From Burkholderia paludis (GTDB taxonomy: Bacteria; Pseudomonadota; Gammaproteobacteria; Burkholderiales; Burkholderiaceae), in contig NZ_JPGL01000048.1 of the NCBI RefSeq assembly GCF_000732615.1, forward strand, positions 1-64,000: 64,000 bases of DNA, in the 5' to 3' direction. Position 1 is the first letter of the stretch. Each line of letters opens with the position of its first letter. Below the pieces are notes generated by a model. The model was not told where the DNA came from, did no database searches, and saw only the letters and a program-made list of their open reading frames with translations. Position numbers and translations under genes: made by a program. Below are positions 52,709-61,837 of the stretch, in pieces.

Positions 52709-55700
52709 TCACACCGCCACCCCGCTCGCCTGATGCGACACGAGCCGCGCATACGCGCCGTGCCGCGCCAGCAGGTCCGCATGGCGTCCGGCCTCGATCA
52801 CGCTGCCGTGCTCGATCACGAGGATCAGGTCGGCATTGCGCACGGTCGACAGCCGGTGCGCGATGATGATCGACGTGCGCTGCGTCATCAGGTCCTCCAG
52901 CGCCGCTCGGATCTGCTGCTCGCTGATCGTGTCCAGATGGGACGTCGCCTCGTCGAGGATCAGCACGGGCGCGTCCTTCAGGAACGCACGCGCGATCGCG
53001 ACGCGCTGGCGCTGGCCGCCCGACAGTTGCACGCCGCGTTCGCCGACGCGCGTCGCGAGCCCGTCCGGCAGCCGCGCGACGAATTCGCCGAGCGCCGCAT
53101 GATCGATCGCGCGCTGCACGTCCGCGTCGGTGGCGTCGTTCGCGGCCAGCCGGATGTTCGCCTCGAGCGTGTCGTTGAACAGGTAGGTATCCTGCGCGAC
53201 GAGCGCGATGTGCCGCCGCAGATCGTCGAGCCGCAGGTCGCGCAGGTCGACGCCGCCGAGCGTCACGCGTCCCTGCTGCGGATCCCAGAAGCGCAGCAGC
53301 AGGCTCGCGACCGTCGACTTGCCGGCGCCCGACGCGCCGACCAGCGCCACCGTGCTGCCGGGCGGCACCTCGAAGCTCACGCGGTCGATCGCGGGCACGC
53401 CGCGGCCCGGATAGGTGAACGACGCCGCCTCGAACCGCACCGCCGGATCGACGGGCATCGCGTGCGTGCCGTCGGTCACGGTCACGGGCTCCTTCTCCAG
53501 CGCGCGCAGGCGGCGCGTCGACGCGATCGTGTCGGCGAGCTGGCGCGCGACCTGGCCGATTTCCGCGACCGGCATGAACGCGGCCACGGCCACCAGCACC
53601 AGCAACGGCAGCGATTCGCGCGGAAACCAGCCGCGCGCGCACAGCAGCGCGCCGAGCGCCGCGACGGCCAGGCCGCCGAGCCCGCTCGCGATTTCCAGCG
53701 CGGCGCTCTGCCGCGACAGGTCGTCGAGCAGCTTCGCGCGCTGTGCGCGATACGCGTCGACTTCGGCCAGGAACGCCGATCGCCGGCGCGCGACCGCCTG
53801 GAATGCGGTCAGCTCCGCGAGCCCCTGGATCGTCTCGGTCAGGTGCGCGCCGAGCTGGCCCAGCGCCTCGCGCGCGCCGGTGCCGAGCCGGTCGACGTCG
53901 CGCCGCGCCAGCACCGGCGCCAGCCCGGCCCACAGCAGGAACGGCAGCAGCACGAGCGCGAGCGGCCACGCGACCGACGCGAGCAGCACCACCACGGCGG
54001 CCGGCACGAGCACCGCGACGAACGCGGGCGCCAGCGTATGCGCGTAGAAATACTCGACGGTCTCGACGTCCTGCGTCGCGAGCGACACGAGATCGCCGGA
54101 CCGGCGGCGCAGCAGCCCGGCCGGCGCGAGGCGTTCGAGCGTCGCGAACAGCGCGATGCGCATTTCCGCGAGCAGGCGGTACGCCATGTCGTGCGCGAGC
54201 CACGATTCGAGCCAGTGCAGCGCGGCCGCCACCGGCGCGATCACGAGCAGCGCGACGACGAGCGCGCCGCTCGCGTGCCCGGCCGACACCTCGCCGACCA
54301 CCTTCGCGCCGATCACGCCGACGCCGATGAACGCGAGCACGCGGCCGATCCCGAACAGCACGGTCAGCAGGACCTTGCCCATCCACGGGCGCACGAACCG
54401 CAGCAGCGTCCGCAGGGTCTCCGCCCAGCCGATCGCCGCCGCGTCGTCGTTCAGCGGCCGCACCTGCGGGCCCGACGATGCGCGTGCGGTCGCACCGGCC
54501 GTGGCCGTCGCGCCGACGGCATCGGCGACCGCCTCCAGTTGCGGCCCCATCAGCCGACGATACGGGCCGTCGCGCGCGATCAGCGCCGCGTGCGTGCCCT
54601 CGTCGACCACCTGCCCCTGGTCGAGCACCAGGATGCGATCGGCGCCGATCACGCTGGAGAGCCGGTGCGCGAGCACCAGCGTGGTCCGCCCGCGCGTCAG
54701 CCGGTCGAGCGCCTGCTGGATCAGCGCCTCGTTCTCCGCGTCGACCGACGACAACGCCTCGTCGAGCAGCAGGATCGGCGCGTCGCGCAGCAGCGCGCGG
54801 GCAATCGCGAGGCGCTGGCGCTGGCCGCCCGACAGCATCAGGCCGCGTTCGCCGATGCGGGTTGCGTACCCGTCGGGCAGCGCCGCGATGAAATCGTGCG
54901 CGTTGGCCGCGCGCGCGGCGGCGATCATGTCCGCGTCGCTCGCATCGGGGCGGCCGAGCCGCAGGTTGTCGGCGACGCTGCCGTCGAACAGCGTCGCGTC
55001 CTGCGCGACGACCGCGATCATCTCGCGCACCTGGCCGGCGTCGAGCGTGCGCACGTCGTGGCCGCCGATGCGGATCGCGCCGCCCTGCGCGTCGTGCTGG
55101 CGCAGCAGCAGCCGCACGATGGTCGACTTGCCCGCGCCGCTCGGGCCGACGATCGCGACCGTCTCGCCCTCGCGCACCGAGAAGCTCAGCGCCGCATGCG
55201 CGTCCGCGCGGCGCCCCGGATACGCGAAACGGACGCCGTCGAACGCGATCTCCGGCCGCAGGGCCGCAACGCGCGACGCGCCGTCGGCCGGCGCGTCGCC
55301 GCGCGCGTCGAGCAGCGCGTGGATCGCATTCGCCGCCGACTGGCCGATCATCCCCTGGTGCAGCACCGAGCGCAGGTCGCGCAGCGGCCGGAAGATCTCG
55401 CTGCCGGCCATCAGCACGATCAGCAACGCCTCGAGGCTCATGTCGCCATGCTGCACGCGCCACGCGCCGACCGCGATCGCGACGGCCGCGCCGAGGCCGG
55501 TGCCGAGATCGGTGAAAAACCGCGTCAGCAGGCCGAGCGCGAGCACCCAGAACGTGCTGTCGGACAGCGCGCGCGCCTTCGCGGCCAGCTTCGCGCCGAA
55601 CGCGGTGCTTTGCCCGAACGCCTTCAGCGTCGGCAGGCCCTGCACCGCGTCGAGGAACTCCTCGCCGAACGCCTTGAAGGCAGCCGAGCGCGCGAGCGCC

Positions 55701-56248
55701 GCGCGCCTGTCGGCGCGGTGCACGAGCTGCGGCAGCGCGAGCGTGACGAGCGCCCCGACCAGCAGGATCGCGGCCGTCGGCACGTCCCACCACGCGAGCA
55801 CCGCGAAGATCATGAGCGGCGCGCACGCGGCGATCACGAGCTGCGGCAGGTAGACGCCGAAGAAGGTCTGCAGTTGCTCGACGCCGTCGACGACGGCCAG
55901 CATCACGCCGCCCGTGCGTTCGCCGCTGAACCAGGCCGGGCCGAGCGCGGCGATCCGGTCGAACAGCCGCGCGCGCAGCGCCGCCTGCACGCGCCCGGCC
56001 GTGTGCTGCGCAAGCACCGTGCGGCGATGGTCGAGCCATGCGCGCAGCAGCACGCAGGCCGCCGTTGCGGCGACGGCTTCGCCGATGCTGCGGACGGACG
56101 CGCCGGAAAAGACCAGCGCGAGCACGCGGCCGAGAAACACGAAGCGCAGGATGCCGACACCCATCGCGAGCAGCCCGAGCGCGACGGCCGCGGCCACCCG
56201 CCCGCGCAGCCCCGCCATCATGGCCCATAGTCGCCGGTCGAAATACAT
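52709..56248 (-). CDS. Single-chain double ABC exporter (two TMD-NBD halves fused, CydDC-like)
   Basis: 1179 aa. Order: TMD1, NBD1 with Walker A GPSGAGKST (about 370) and LSGGQRQR (about 472), TMD2 starting near residue 640, NBD2 with Walker A GASGAGKST (about 976), LSGGQRQR (about 1076) and LILDEATSHLD. Both NBDs look complete, though NBD1 reads DEALSSVD after Walker B. The layout resembles CydD and CydC joined in one polypeptide; CydDC exports cysteine/glutathione for cytochrome bd assembly, but no cyd genes are seen here. Substrate unknown. It is divergent from a LysR gene. Confidence 0.88.
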   Translation of the reverse strand: MYFDRRLWAMMAGLRGRVAAAVALGLLAMGVGILRFVFLGRVLALVFSGASVRSIGEAVAATAACVLLRAWLDHRRTVLAQHTAGRVQAALRARLFDRIAALGPAWFSGERTGGVMLAVVDGVEQLQTFFGVYLPQLVIAACAPLMIFAVLAWWDVPTAAILLVGALVTLALPQLVHRADRRAALARSAAFKAFGEEFLDAVQGLPTLKAFGQSTAFGAKLAAKARALSDSTFWVLALGLLTRFFTDLGTGLGAAVAIAVGAWRVQHGDMSLEALLIVLMAGSEIFRPLRDLRSVLHQGMIGQSAANAIHALLDARGDAPADGASRVAALRPEIAFDGVRFAYPGRRADAHAALSFSVREGETVAIVGPSGAGKSTIVRLLLRQHDAQGGAIRIGGHDVRTLDAGQVREMIAVVAQDATLFDGSVADNLRLGRPDASDADMIAAARAANAHDFIAALPDGYATRIGERGLMLSGGQRQRLAIARALLRDAPILLLDEALSSVDAENEALIQQALDRLTRGRTTLVLAHRLSSVIGADRILVLDQGQVVDEGTHAALIARDGPYRRLMGPQLEAVADAVGATATAGATARASSGPQVRPLNDDAAAIGWAETLRTLLRFVRPWMGKVLLTVLFGIGRVLAFIGVGVIGAKVVGEVSAGHASGALVVALLVIAPVAAALHWLESWLAHDMAYRLLAEMRIALFATLERLAPAGLLRRRSGDLVSLATQDVETVEYFYAHTLAPAFVAVLVPAAVVVLLASVAWPLALVLLPFLLWAGLAPVLARRDVDRLGTGAREALGQLGAHLTETIQGLAELTAFQAVARRRSAFLAEVDAYRAQRAKLLDDLSRQSAALEIASGLGGLAVAALGALLCARGWFPRESLPLLVLVAVAAFMPVAEIGQVARQLADTIASTRRLRALEKEPVTVTDGTHAMPVDPAVRFEAASFTYPGRGVPAIDRVSFEVPPGSTVALVGASGAGKSTVASLLLRFWDPQQGRVTLGGVDLRDLRLDDLRRHIALVAQDTYLFNDTLEANIRLAANDATDADVQRAIDHAALGEFVARLPDGLATRVGERGVQLSGGQRQRVAIARAFLKDAPVLILDEATSHLDTISEQQIRAALEDLMTQRTSIIIAHRLSTVRNADLILVIEHGSVIEAGRHADLLARHGAYARLVSHQASGVAV

Positions 56249-56369
56249 GAAACCCTCCAGTCGATGTTGCGTTGCTGTTTTCTTGTGACCGGATCGAGGC
56301 TACCCGCGCCGTCCGCGCGCGGCAAAAGATGATTTTTCAACGGGTGTTGAGTCAACTACAATACCCCGC

Positions 56370-57317
56370 ATGTCGCACCTCCCTCCCCTCAGCGCATTGC
56401 GGGCTTTCGAAGCGGCCGTCCGCCTCGGCGGGTTCGCGCGCGCGGCGTCCGAGCTGAACGTGTCGACCAGCGCGGTCAGTCACCAGATCCGCTCGCTCGA
56501 GGAATCGCTCGGCACGCGGCTGCTCGAACGCAGCACGGGACTCGGCGGCATCAGCCTCACGCCCGCCGGCGCGCGCCTGCTGCCGGCCGTCAGCGATGCG
56601 CTGTCGCGGCTGTCCGATGCCTGCGCCGAGATTCGCGGCACCGCGCAACGGCTCACCGTGTCCGCCAACGCGCCGTTTTCGTCGATGTGGCTCGCGCGCC
56701 GTCTTGCGGAATTTTCATCGCTTCATCCCGACACGCCGCTGCATGCGGTCGTACTCGACAACGAACCGGATTTCGCGCGCAGCGGCGTCGATCTGGCGAT
56801 CGTGCACGTGCCGGCGCAGCGATTGCGGGCCGACGACGACGTGCTGCTGCGTGAGACGGTGTTCCCGGTCTGCAGCCCCGAGCTGTTTCCGTACGCATCG
56901 GGGCACGTATGCCGCTCGCGGCTGCTGCAGGAAATGCACGAGGACAGCCCCGAGATCGACTGGCGCAACTGGGCGTCGGCATTCGGCCTGCCGGGCGACT
57001 TCGAGACGAAGATCGTCCGCTACAGCAGCTTCAGCCAGGTGATCGGCGCGGCGGTCGGCGGCGCGGGCATCGCGCTCGGCCGCATGCCGCTCATCGAGCC
57101 CGAACTGCGCAGCGGGCGCCTGGTGCCGCTGGTGCCGGGCCTCGCACGCGATGCGTCGTGGCAGTTCGTGCTGCGCCGCCATCCGTCGACGCGGCACCGG
57201 CTGCTCGATCCGCTGATCGCGTTCCTGCGCAGCGAGGCGGAAGCGCCGCCGTTCGTCCCGAAGATCGTTGCGCCCGCATCCAACGACCATCACGTTCGCG
57301 ACGCGGGCGGCGCCTGA
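56370..57317 (+). CDS. LysR-family regulator (GcvA-like)
   Basis: 315 aa. HTH: LPPLSALRAFEAAVRLGGFARAASELNVSTSAVSHQIRSLE, then LGTRLLERSTGLGG. The effector domain ends GAGIALGRMPLIEPELRSGRLVPL, as in GcvA-type regulators. It lies 121 bp from and divergent to the double ABC exporter gene, so it is its probable regulator. The tail (APASNDHHVRDAGGA) is unstructured. Confidence 0.9.
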   Translation: MSHLPPLSALRAFEAAVRLGGFARAASELNVSTSAVSHQIRSLEESLGTRLLERSTGLGGISLTPAGARLLPAVSDALSRLSDACAEIRGTAQRLTVSANAPFSSMWLARRLAEFSSLHPDTPLHAVVLDNEPDFARSGVDLAIVHVPAQRLRADDDVLLRETVFPVCSPELFPYASGHVCRSRLLQEMHEDSPEIDWRNWASAFGLPGDFETKIVRYSSFSQVIGAAVGGAGIALGRMPLIEPELRSGRLVPLVPGLARDASWQFVLRRHPSTRHRLLDPLIAFLRSEAEAPPFVPKIVAPASNDHHVRDAGGA

Positions 57318-57359
57318 CGGGCCGGCCTGACGCCGGCCTCGTGCGGCCCGCCGGGCCGC

Positions 57360-57731
57360 TTACGGCGCGGCGAAGAACAGCGCGACCACGCACGCCATTC
57401 CGCCAAACCACACGAGCGAGCGCAGCGACGCCCAGTTCAGCAGGTACATCAGTGCATAGACGACGCGGATCGCGACGAACGCCATCGCCAGTTGGTCGAC
57501 GCGATGCACGTTCGCGCCGTTGTGCCACGCCACCACCAGCGCGGCCGTAAACAGCGCGAGCGCTTCCCAGGCATTCTGATGGGCGGCCTGCGCGCGGGCG
57601 CGCCAGCCTTCGAGCTTCGCGAGGTAATCGCGCGGCGCACGGTTGTCGTAACCCTTGCGGGCCTTCGCGAGAAACGTCATCGGGAACGGCAACAGCGCCA
57701 CGATGAGCAGGCACAGCTGGGACGTCGTCAT
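57360..57731 (-). CDS. MAPEG-family-like small membrane protein
   Basis: 123 aa, four predicted helices. The pattern is MAPEG-like: an N-terminal helix (LCLLIVALLPFPMTFLA), RAPRDYLAKLEGWRARAQAAHQNAWEAL with the conserved RA.AHxNxxE core, and VYALMYLLNWASLRSLVWF. Homologues include microsomal glutathione transferase-like proteins, but catalysis in the bacterial small forms is unproven. The ATG at 57731 is supported by GGAGGAG a few bases upstream; the frame is open for 13 more codons. Confidence 0.8.
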   Translation of the reverse strand: MTTSQLCLLIVALLPFPMTFLAKARKGYDNRAPRDYLAKLEGWRARAQAAHQNAWEALALFTAALVVAWHNGANVHRVDQLAMAFVAIRVVYALMYLLNWASLRSLVWFGGMACVVALFFAAP

Positions 57732-58031
57732 CAAAGTCTCCTCCGTTATGATTACATTGATCAATGACAAGATCGCCGCAAGCTTAGCATTGCGCCGGGC
57801 CGATCGCGCACCGGTTTTCTAGACGGGAGACTCGGCCGCACGGCCCGCCGGCGGCCTCGATCAAGCTGGCGTCGCACCAAAAATTCCACCAAATCGTCGA
57901 CAAAAACGTTAATTAAAACTGGTCGAACACCAATAAGATAGCGCTCGACACTGGCCTGACGCGTTATCGCGCCAGGCTGCCGACCCCGCGCCGCCGCGCG
58001 CGCCGAACGACATCCGCCCCGAGCCATCGCC
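57732..58031. other. Divergent intergenic region, 300 bp
   Basis: Holds the palindrome above and, at 57880-57950, an AT-rich stretch before alanine racemase that probably contains its promoter (a TAAGAT box lies near 57935). No gene seen. Confidence 0.45.
57755..57766. promoter_or_regulatory. Palindrome upstream of the MAPEG-like gene
   Basis: CATTGATCAATG, a perfect 12-bp palindrome 24 bp upstream of the ATG at 57731, in the only AT-rich segment of the gap. A possible operator; no regulator gene of a suitable family is adjacent other than the LysR gene on the far side. Confidence 0.35.
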
Positions 58032-59153
58032 ATGCCACGTCCCATCGTCGCCCATATCCGACCCGATGCCGTCCGTCACAACCTCGACTTCATTCGCCGC
58101 ACCGTCGCGCCGTCGCGCGTGTGGGCGGTGGTCAAGGCCGATGCGTACGGCCACGGCATCGAACGGATCTACCCGGGCCTCGCGGCCGCCGACGGCATCG
58201 CGCTGCTCGATCTCGACGAAGCCGTGCGCGTGCGCGAGCTGGGCTGGGACAAGCCCGTGCTGCTGCTCGAAGGGATCTTCGAGCCGGCCGACGTCGAGCT
58301 GGCCGATCGCTACCGGCTGACGGCGGCCGTGCACTGCGACGAACAGCTCGACATGCTGATCGCCGCGAAGCCGCGGCAGCCGATCGACATCCAGCTCAAG
58401 ATGAATTCCGGGATGAACCGGCTCGGCTACCGGCCCGCCGCCTTCCGCGCCGCGTGGGAGCGCGCGGCGAGCGCGCCGTCGATCGGCAGGATCAGGCTGA
58501 TGATGCACTTCGCGAACGCCGACGAAGGCCAGGTCGACTGGCAGCTCGAACAGTTCGACGCGACCACGGCGGGCATTCCGGGCGAGCGCTCGGTATCGAA
58601 TTCGGCGGCCGTGCTGTGGCATCCGCGCGCGCACCGCGACTGGGTGCGGCCGGGCACGATCCTGTACGGCGCATCGCCGACGGGCGCGGCACGGCACATC
58701 GCCGACACGCCGCTGCAGGCCTCGATGACGCTGACCAGCAGGCTCATCGGCGTGCAGACACTGACGCCGGAGGAAACCGTCGGCTACGGCCGCCGCTTCA
58801 CGGCCGACCGGCCGATGCGGATCGGCGTCGTCGCGTGCGGCTACGCGGACGGCTATCCGCGCCACGCGCCGACCGGCACGCCGATCGCGGTGGACGGCGT
58901 GATGACGCGCGTCGTCGGCCGCGTGTCGATGGACATGCTGACCGTCGACCTGACGCCGTGCCCGAACGCGGGCATCGGGTCGAGCGTCGAGCTGTGGGGC
59001 GACCAGGTGAAGGTGGACGACGTGGCCGAAGCCAGCGGCACGATCGGCTACGAGCTGATGTGCGCGCTCGCGCGCCGCGTGCCGGTGGTGGTCGTGCCGC
59101 CCGGCGCGTCGACCGCGGAGCCGGCGCTGCGGACCGGCAGCTACGGGCGCTGA
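58032..59153 (+). CDS. alr: Alanine racemase
   Basis: 373-aa fold-III PLP enzyme interconverting L- and D-alanine for peptidoglycan or alanine catabolism. K35 in VVKADAYGHG binds PLP; Y271 in ACGYADGYPRHA is the second catalytic base; SVSNSAAVLWHP and RPGTILYGASP are typical of the family. No D-amino acid dehydrogenase (dadA) or Lrp gene is adjacent, so whether it is the catabolic or the biosynthetic isozyme cannot be told. Confidence 0.95.
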   Translation: MPRPIVAHIRPDAVRHNLDFIRRTVAPSRVWAVVKADAYGHGIERIYPGLAAADGIALLDLDEAVRVRELGWDKPVLLLEGIFEPADVELADRYRLTAAVHCDEQLDMLIAAKPRQPIDIQLKMNSGMNRLGYRPAAFRAAWERAASAPSIGRIRLMMHFANADEGQVDWQLEQFDATTAGIPGERSVSNSAAVLWHPRAHRDWVRPGTILYGASPTGAARHIADTPLQASMTLTSRLIGVQTLTPEETVGYGRRFTADRPMRIGVVACGYADGYPRHAPTGTPIAVDGVMTRVVGRVSMDMLTVDLTPCPNAGIGSSVELWGDQVKVDDVAEASGTIGYELMCALARRVPVVVVPPGASTAEPALRTGSYGR

Positions 59154-59298
59154 ACGGCGGCGGCGCGTCGTCGTGCTGCCGCGCGGCATGGGCGGGCCGC
59201 TTCGGGCGGCCCGTTTGCGTTCCCGTGCGCCGGAAACACACGACATGCCGGGCAGCCCCCGGCCGATCGATCCGGCTGCGCCGTCCGGCCTGCGCGCG

Positions 59299-60093
59299 CT
59301 ACGAACGCCAGGTCGGCGTGCGCTTTTCGAGGAACGCGTCGATCCCCTCGCCGGCATCCTCTTCCATCATGTTGCGCGCCATCACGTCGCCCGCATACGC
59401 GTAGGCTTCGTCGAGCCCTAGCTCGCGCTGGCGGTAGAACATCTGCTTGCCGTACCGCACCGCGGCCGGGCTCTTCGCGACGATCTCCGCGACCTTGCGC
59501 GCGACGGCCGCGTCGAGCGCATCCTCGGGCACAGCCTCGTTGACGAGCCCCCATGCGGCAGCCGTCGCCGCGTCGATGAAGCGCCCGGTGACGAGCATGT
59601 CGAACGCGCGCTTGGTCGCGACGTTGCGGCTCAGTGCGACAGCCGGCGTCGAACAGAACAGCCCGACGTTGATGCCCGACACCGCGAAGCGCGCGGTGTC
59701 GGCCGCGATCGCCAGATCGCACGCGGCGACCAGCTGGCAGCCGGCCGCGGTCGCGATGCCGTGCACGCGTGCGATCACCGGCACCGGCAACCCGCGCATC
59801 GCGAGCATCACGCGGCTGCACTGCGCGAACAGCGTGCGGTAGTAGTCGAGTTCCGGCGTGCCGCGCATCTGCCGCAGGTCGTGGCCCGCGCAGAACGCCC
59901 TGCCTTCGGCGGCCAGCACGACGCAGCGCACCCGCGGATCGTCCGCGAGCGACGCAAGCGCGTCGTGCAGGCTCGCGAGCAGCGCCTCCGACAACGCATT
60001 GAACTGCTGCGGCCGGTTCAGGCGCAGCGTGACGACGCCGTCGCGCTCCTCACGCAGCAAAACGGGTTCCGACGACGAGGGGTTCGAATCCAT
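59299..60093 (-). CDS. Enoyl-CoA hydratase/isomerase family protein (ECHDC3-like)
   Basis: 264 aa crotonase fold: RLNRPQQFNALSEALLASL, AEGRAFCAGHDLRQM (first oxyanion-hole region) and HGIATAAGCQLVAACDLAIA. The two glutamates that do hydration in classical crotonase are not at their places: GCQL occupies the first and GLFCSTPAVAL the second. Human ECHDC3 and its bacterial relatives share these changes, so hydratase activity should not be assumed. Probably binds an acyl-CoA; the reaction is unknown. Confidence 0.85.
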   Translation of the reverse strand: MDSNPSSSEPVLLREERDGVVTLRLNRPQQFNALSEALLASLHDALASLADDPRVRCVVLAAEGRAFCAGHDLRQMRGTPELDYYRTLFAQCSRVMLAMRGLPVPVIARVHGIATAAGCQLVAACDLAIAADTARFAVSGINVGLFCSTPAVALSRNVATKRAFDMLVTGRFIDAATAAAWGLVNEAVPEDALDAAVARKVAEIVAKSPAAVRYGKQMFYRQRELGLDEAYAYAGDVMARNMMEEDAGEGIDAFLEKRTPTWRS

Positions 60094-60227
60094 GATGGTC
60101 CACCAGATTGAAGGCGGCCGCGACCAGCCGACGCGTCAATATAGTCCAATCGCGCCACGTTCGGCGGCGTGCCCGGCGATCGGCGCGGCGCCGGGCGGGC
60201 GGCACCGCGTGCGCTTGCGCGCCGGCG

Positions 60228-60689
60228 TCATTCGGCGGGTGTGCCGTCGCCCCGCTGGCTGCCCGATCCCGGTGATCCCGGCGATCCCGACGCCCCCGAC
60301 GATCCACACGCCCCCGACGACCGCGCCGCCCGCAGCCCGGCCAGCATGAACAGCGCGCCCGCCGCGCCAAACGTGATCGGGCCGCCCCACAGCGCCCAGA
60401 ACGCATTCATCCTCGCACTGCTGCGCGGGTCGGCCGGCAGGTAGCGCACCTCGACCGCATCGCCGAGGTCCACGTCGACATCGCCGCCTTGCGGGTATTC
60501 GATCCGTTCGCCCGCGAGCGTCGTGAACGCGATGTCCGGGTGATGCGGACCGTAGTCCAGCCGGATCACGCGGCCCGGAACGACGATCGACTCATGCACG
60601 AAATGCCGCGTCGACCGGACATCGACCACCGCCGAGACCAGCAGCGCCACGCCGGTCAGCATGGCCATGCAGCCCTTGAATACCGTCAT
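60228..60689 (-). CDS. DUF3592-type membrane protein (copy 1)
   Basis: 153 aa: N-terminal membrane helix (MAMLTGVALLVSAVV), a small soluble beta domain with SIVVPGRVIRL, GPHHPDIAFTTLAGE and IEYPQGG, a second helix (GAAGALFMLAGLRAA), and a Ser/Gly/Pro-rich C-terminal tail. Its beta domain is nearly identical to that of the protein at 61838-62290. Function unknown. Confidence 0.75.
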   Translation of the reverse strand: MTVFKGCMAMLTGVALLVSAVVDVRSTRHFVHESIVVPGRVIRLDYGPHHPDIAFTTLAGERIEYPQGGDVDVDLGDAVEVRYLPADPRSSARMNAFWALWGGPITFGAAGALFMLAGLRAARSSGACGSSGASGSPGSPGSGSQRGDGTPAE

Positions 60690-60743
60690 GCCGGAACGCT
60701 CCGTTGAATTCGACGCGCGCCGAGGCCGGGCATCGCCCCGGCG

Positions 60744-61697
60744 TCAGCGCGGCTGGTACTCGCCATCGCCCGCGGACCAGCGAAACGTCTGGCGCCACGT
60801 GCCGCCACGCTCGCGCAGCTGCAGGTCGTGGAAACCCGCCGTCGAGGCCGGCAGCACGGCCAGCGTGTTGCTGCCTTCCGTGATGTCGTGATCGCGCGTG
60901 CCGTCGGCATGCCAGTCGCCGGCGATATTCCGGTAGAACATCATCGGCTGCGCGAACACCACGCGCAGCGCCTTGCCGTCGATCCGGAACAGATACAGCG
61001 CCTCGAACGATGCGCCGCCGCCCGCATAACCGACCGACCAGCCCGCCCGCACGCCGAACGCCGCATCGCCCGTGCGCAGCACGTACGGCGCGAGATCGAA
61101 CCTCGACCACCGCTCGGGCCGCAACGTGCGGTCGCCCGGCTGCGTCGCGCGTTCGAGCACGTCGGGCGCGTCGAGTTGCGTGCTGCTCCAGTCGGTCGGC
61201 TGGTCGAGCGGCTGTTCGGTGCGCGCGACGAGGCGCGGCGCACCGTCCGCACCGCGCTCGAACACGCCCAGCCAGACCTGCCCTTTCACCGTATCGGCAT
61301 CGGCGCCCGCTTCGTAGCCGTCGCAGTCGTCGGGCGCCCGGAAGCGCAGTGCGTCGCGCGCGAGCGCATCGGTCGGCGCCGCGCAGACGATCGCGACGAA
61401 CGCACCGGGGCGCTGCGGCCACGGCTTCGCGCCGACCAGCACGACGCGCTCGAGCGGTTCGCCCGGGGCCAGTTGCGCAACCAGCGCCTCCTTCGTGAAG
61501 CCCGGCGGCAGGCGCAGGCCGAAACCGTCCGGATCGGGTGCGCCGGTCATGTCGCGCACGTACGCCGCGCGCGCATCGGGCGAGGCGAGTTTCCCCGGCA
61601 CCTGGTCGAGCGAACGGGCGGTGCCCGCCGCGTGTGCGGCCAGGCACGCGCATGCCGCGCCGAGCGCGGCCAGCCGGGCCATCAAGCGGATTGTCAT
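60744..61697 (-). CDS. Secreted protein of unknown function
   Basis: 317 aa from the ATG at 61697: signal peptide LAALGAACACLAAHAAG, then a soluble domain with GRAFVAIVCAAP-like and LQLRERGGTWRQTFRW segments and two cysteines. No recognised family. It is placed between two DUF3592 paralogues on the same strand (gaps of 54 and 140 bp), which suggests a linked function. Confidence 0.65.
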   Translation of the reverse strand: MTIRLMARLAALGAACACLAAHAAGTARSLDQVPGKLASPDARAAYVRDMTGAPDPDGFGLRLPPGFTKEALVAQLAPGEPLERVVLVGAKPWPQRPGAFVAIVCAAPTDALARDALRFRAPDDCDGYEAGADADTVKGQVWLGVFERGADGAPRLVARTEQPLDQPTDWSSTQLDAPDVLERATQPGDRTLRPERWSRFDLAPYVLRTGDAAFGVRAGWSVGYAGGGASFEALYLFRIDGKALRVVFAQPMMFYRNIAGDWHADGTRDHDITEGSNTLAVLPASTAGFHDLQLRERGGTWRQTFRWSAGDGEYQPR

Positions 61698-61837
61698 GCC
61701 GGAATATCCCGTGAAGTGACGAAGCAAAATACGGCAACGCGGCGCATGCGTGCATCCGCGCCGCAACACGCGCGGCCCGACGGTGTTGCGAACGGGTTCC
61801 ATGCGGACCGGCCCGGCGGGGTTCGCACGGCACGCGC

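Noticed and set aside
52494..52733. Pro/Ser/Leu/Gln repeat protein encoded by the decamer array
   Set aside because: A frame through the array gives repeated FNALQRPSAP-like units, but it has no independent start signal and merely translates the non-coding repeat.
52733..56230. Long + strand frame of 1165 codons
   Set aside because: Exact antisense shadow of the double ABC exporter, whose motifs are unmistakable; the shadow is Arg-rich and motif-free.
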